From Thermobifida halotolerans (GTDB lineage: Bacteria > Actinomycetota > Actinomycetes > Streptosporangiales > Streptosporangiaceae), in assembly GCF_003574835.2 (NCBI RefSeq), contig NZ_CP063196.1:2294001-2358000 (forward strand): a stretch of DNA of 64,000 nucleotides. Direction: 5' to 3'. This document shows positions 63,201-64,000 of the stretch, piece by piece. A program made the position numbers and the translations under genes. Position 1 is the first letter of the stretch. Each line of letters opens with the position of its first letter. The notes under the pieces were generated by a model. The model made no database searches. It was not told where the DNA came from and worked only from the letters and a program-made list of their open reading frames with translations.

Positions 63201-63929
63201 ATGCGATTGCGGCTGGGGATACGCACGTCGGCTTCGTCGCTGCCGTGGGCGCAGGTTCTCAAGCCGGGACGAAGCCTGGTCTACGAACTCCTGGCGCGGG
63301 GTGCTCCCGAGGTGGGAGCGCGCCTGCACTCCGGAGGAGTACCGCCGCACGGAATGGTTCCTTTCGGACACAGCGCCCCGGTGTTTCCGTCGGCGCGACG
63401 CAAACGGGGAGCCTATGCCGCTGGTGGCCTCGGTTGGCTGGAGTTGGGCAGTCCGCTGCCCGAGGTGGTCGAAGGGCTGGCCAAAGGATTGGCGGGGCGC
63501 GAAGTCCTGGACTGGGGTGGAATCGCGCTCCGGTTGGAGTCGGTGACCGCAGTGGATCCCCCGGAATTCAGTACCGGGCGGGTGCGGTGGCGAACCGCGA
63601 CTCCGGTGGTGATGAAGGGCTCGGGACGCGACGACGACGGAGTGCGCACCAAACGCGAAGCCTGGGTGCTTCCGGGGGAACCCGAGTTCGCCGAGTACTT
63701 CGCACAGAATCTGCGCCGCAAGGCCGAGACGCTGGGACTCGACCCGGACGTGTCGCTGGAGGCGATCACGTGGGTGGGAGCCAAGAGGTCGTTCGCGGTC
63801 GGGGGCGGCCTCAAACCAGGGGCGCCGATCGAGGTCGAACTCCGCGGGACCGCTGAGACCCTGCAGGGCATCTGGAGTTGGGGGTTGGGCCAGGCCAACT
63901 CCGCGGGATTCGGGTGGGTCGCCGGATGA
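63201..63929 (+). CDS. cas6: second CRISPR endoribonuclease Cas6
   Basis: 242 aa from ATG 63201. It starts MRLRLGIRTSASSLPWAQVL and ends with the glycine-rich loop GLGQANSAGFGWVAG. It parallels the Cas6 at 1435–2124 in length, start (MRLRL/MRFRV), central ASGG/PSARRKRGAYAAGGLGWL region and end. Its stop overlaps the next gene's ATG. It is the likely processor for the array at 61939–62233. It begins a rightward operon that runs out of the window. Confidence 0.87.
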   Translation: MRLRLGIRTSASSLPWAQVLKPGRSLVYELLARGAPEVGARLHSGGVPPHGMVPFGHSAPVFPSARRKRGAYAAGGLGWLELGSPLPEVVEGLAKGLAGREVLDWGGIALRLESVTAVDPPEFSTGRVRWRTATPVVMKGSGRDDDGVRTKREAWVLPGEPEFAEYFAQNLRRKAETLGLDPDVSLEAITWVGAKRSFAVGGGLKPGAPIEVELRGTAETLQGIWSWGLGQANSAGFGWVAG

Positions 63930-64000
63930 GCGTCACCACCTCTCGTGCAGAAGACGTGCTGTCGATACGGCTGACCGCTCACCCGATGCAGCGGGTGGGA
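63926..64000 (+). CDS. cas8: start of second type I-B Cas8 (Cst1-like), cut by window edge
   Basis: 25 codons are present, beginning MSVTTSRAEDVLSIRLTAHP. The stretch SIRLTAHPMQRVG aligns with SLRLTGHPLQRCG of the left Cas8. The ATG overlaps the cas6 stop as ATGA. Position after cas6 supports the call; the zinc-finger pairs lie outside the window. Confidence 0.65.
   Translation, partial: MSVTTSRAEDVLSIRLTAHPMQRVG

Noticed and set aside
1-64000. tRNA or rRNA genes
   Set aside because: No cloverleaf with a GGTTCGAATCC-type arm or conserved rRNA stretch was noticed; a covariance-model scan would be needed to be certain.

Overview
The window is high-GC actinomycete DNA. Support comes from strong G/C third-position bias, GTG/TTG starts, XRE–DUF5753/DUF397 regulator pairs, an FxLD-type lanthipeptide locus, and a compact Tad pilus locus with a LysM/BTAD protein. 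A filamentous actinobacterium such as Nocardiopsaceae fits best, but that placement is inference. I saw no rRNA or tRNA genes.

Layout. 1–2.1 kb: a leftward type I-B (Cst-type) CRISPR effector operon (cas6, cas8b1/cst1, start of cas7/cst2). 2.6–3.6 kb: a small unknown gene and a CYTH-domain gene. 3.8–15.2 kb: a defence block with a complete type I restriction-modification operon (hsdM-hsdS-hsdR), preceded by a methylase-like protein that has an HTH and has lost its catalytic motifs. Divergent from it are a DndB/DGQHR-like gene and a TIGR04141 (DUF6119) gene. 15.5–21.5 kb: a decayed aminotransferase, an anti-sigma-type ATPase, XRE/DUF397 regulators and a kinase-like protein. 21.3–25.7 kb: a tight aldo/keto reductase–EEP phosphatase–B12/radical SAM operon of unknown product. 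26.5–29.5 kb: a lanthipeptide locus (FxLD methyltransferase, an easily missed 55-aa precursor, and a LanB truncated and fused in frame to the C-terminus of an NlpC/P60 cell-wall hydrolase).

30–38.6 kb is rich in broken genes: a Nudix with one amber codon, a paralogous glutamyl-tRNA synthetase with one frameshift, a kinase with a frameshift and an amber codon, a regulator fragment, a Nudix relic and an IS630 relic. A few genes look intact (an oxidoreductase and a methyltransferase). 38.96–40.33 kb: an orphan type I-E array of 23 repeats with no I-E cas gene in the window. 42.6–53.3 kb: the Tad/Flp pilus operon.

53.4–62.2 kb: a compact type I-G (I-U) CRISPR system, organised as array – csb1 – csb2 – cas3 – array. 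The Cas3 carries C-terminal HD motifs and an extra ~320-residue Cas8/Csx17-like domain, and no separate cas8 is present. Both I-G arrays have an inverted-repeat leader element at almost the same distance from the first repeat. The second I-G array runs almost directly into a five-repeat array of a different class. The right edge begins a second cas6–cas8 (cst1-like) operon pointing rightward. No cas1, cas2 or cas4 is visible, so all four arrays depend on adaptation genes elsewhere or no longer acquire spacers.
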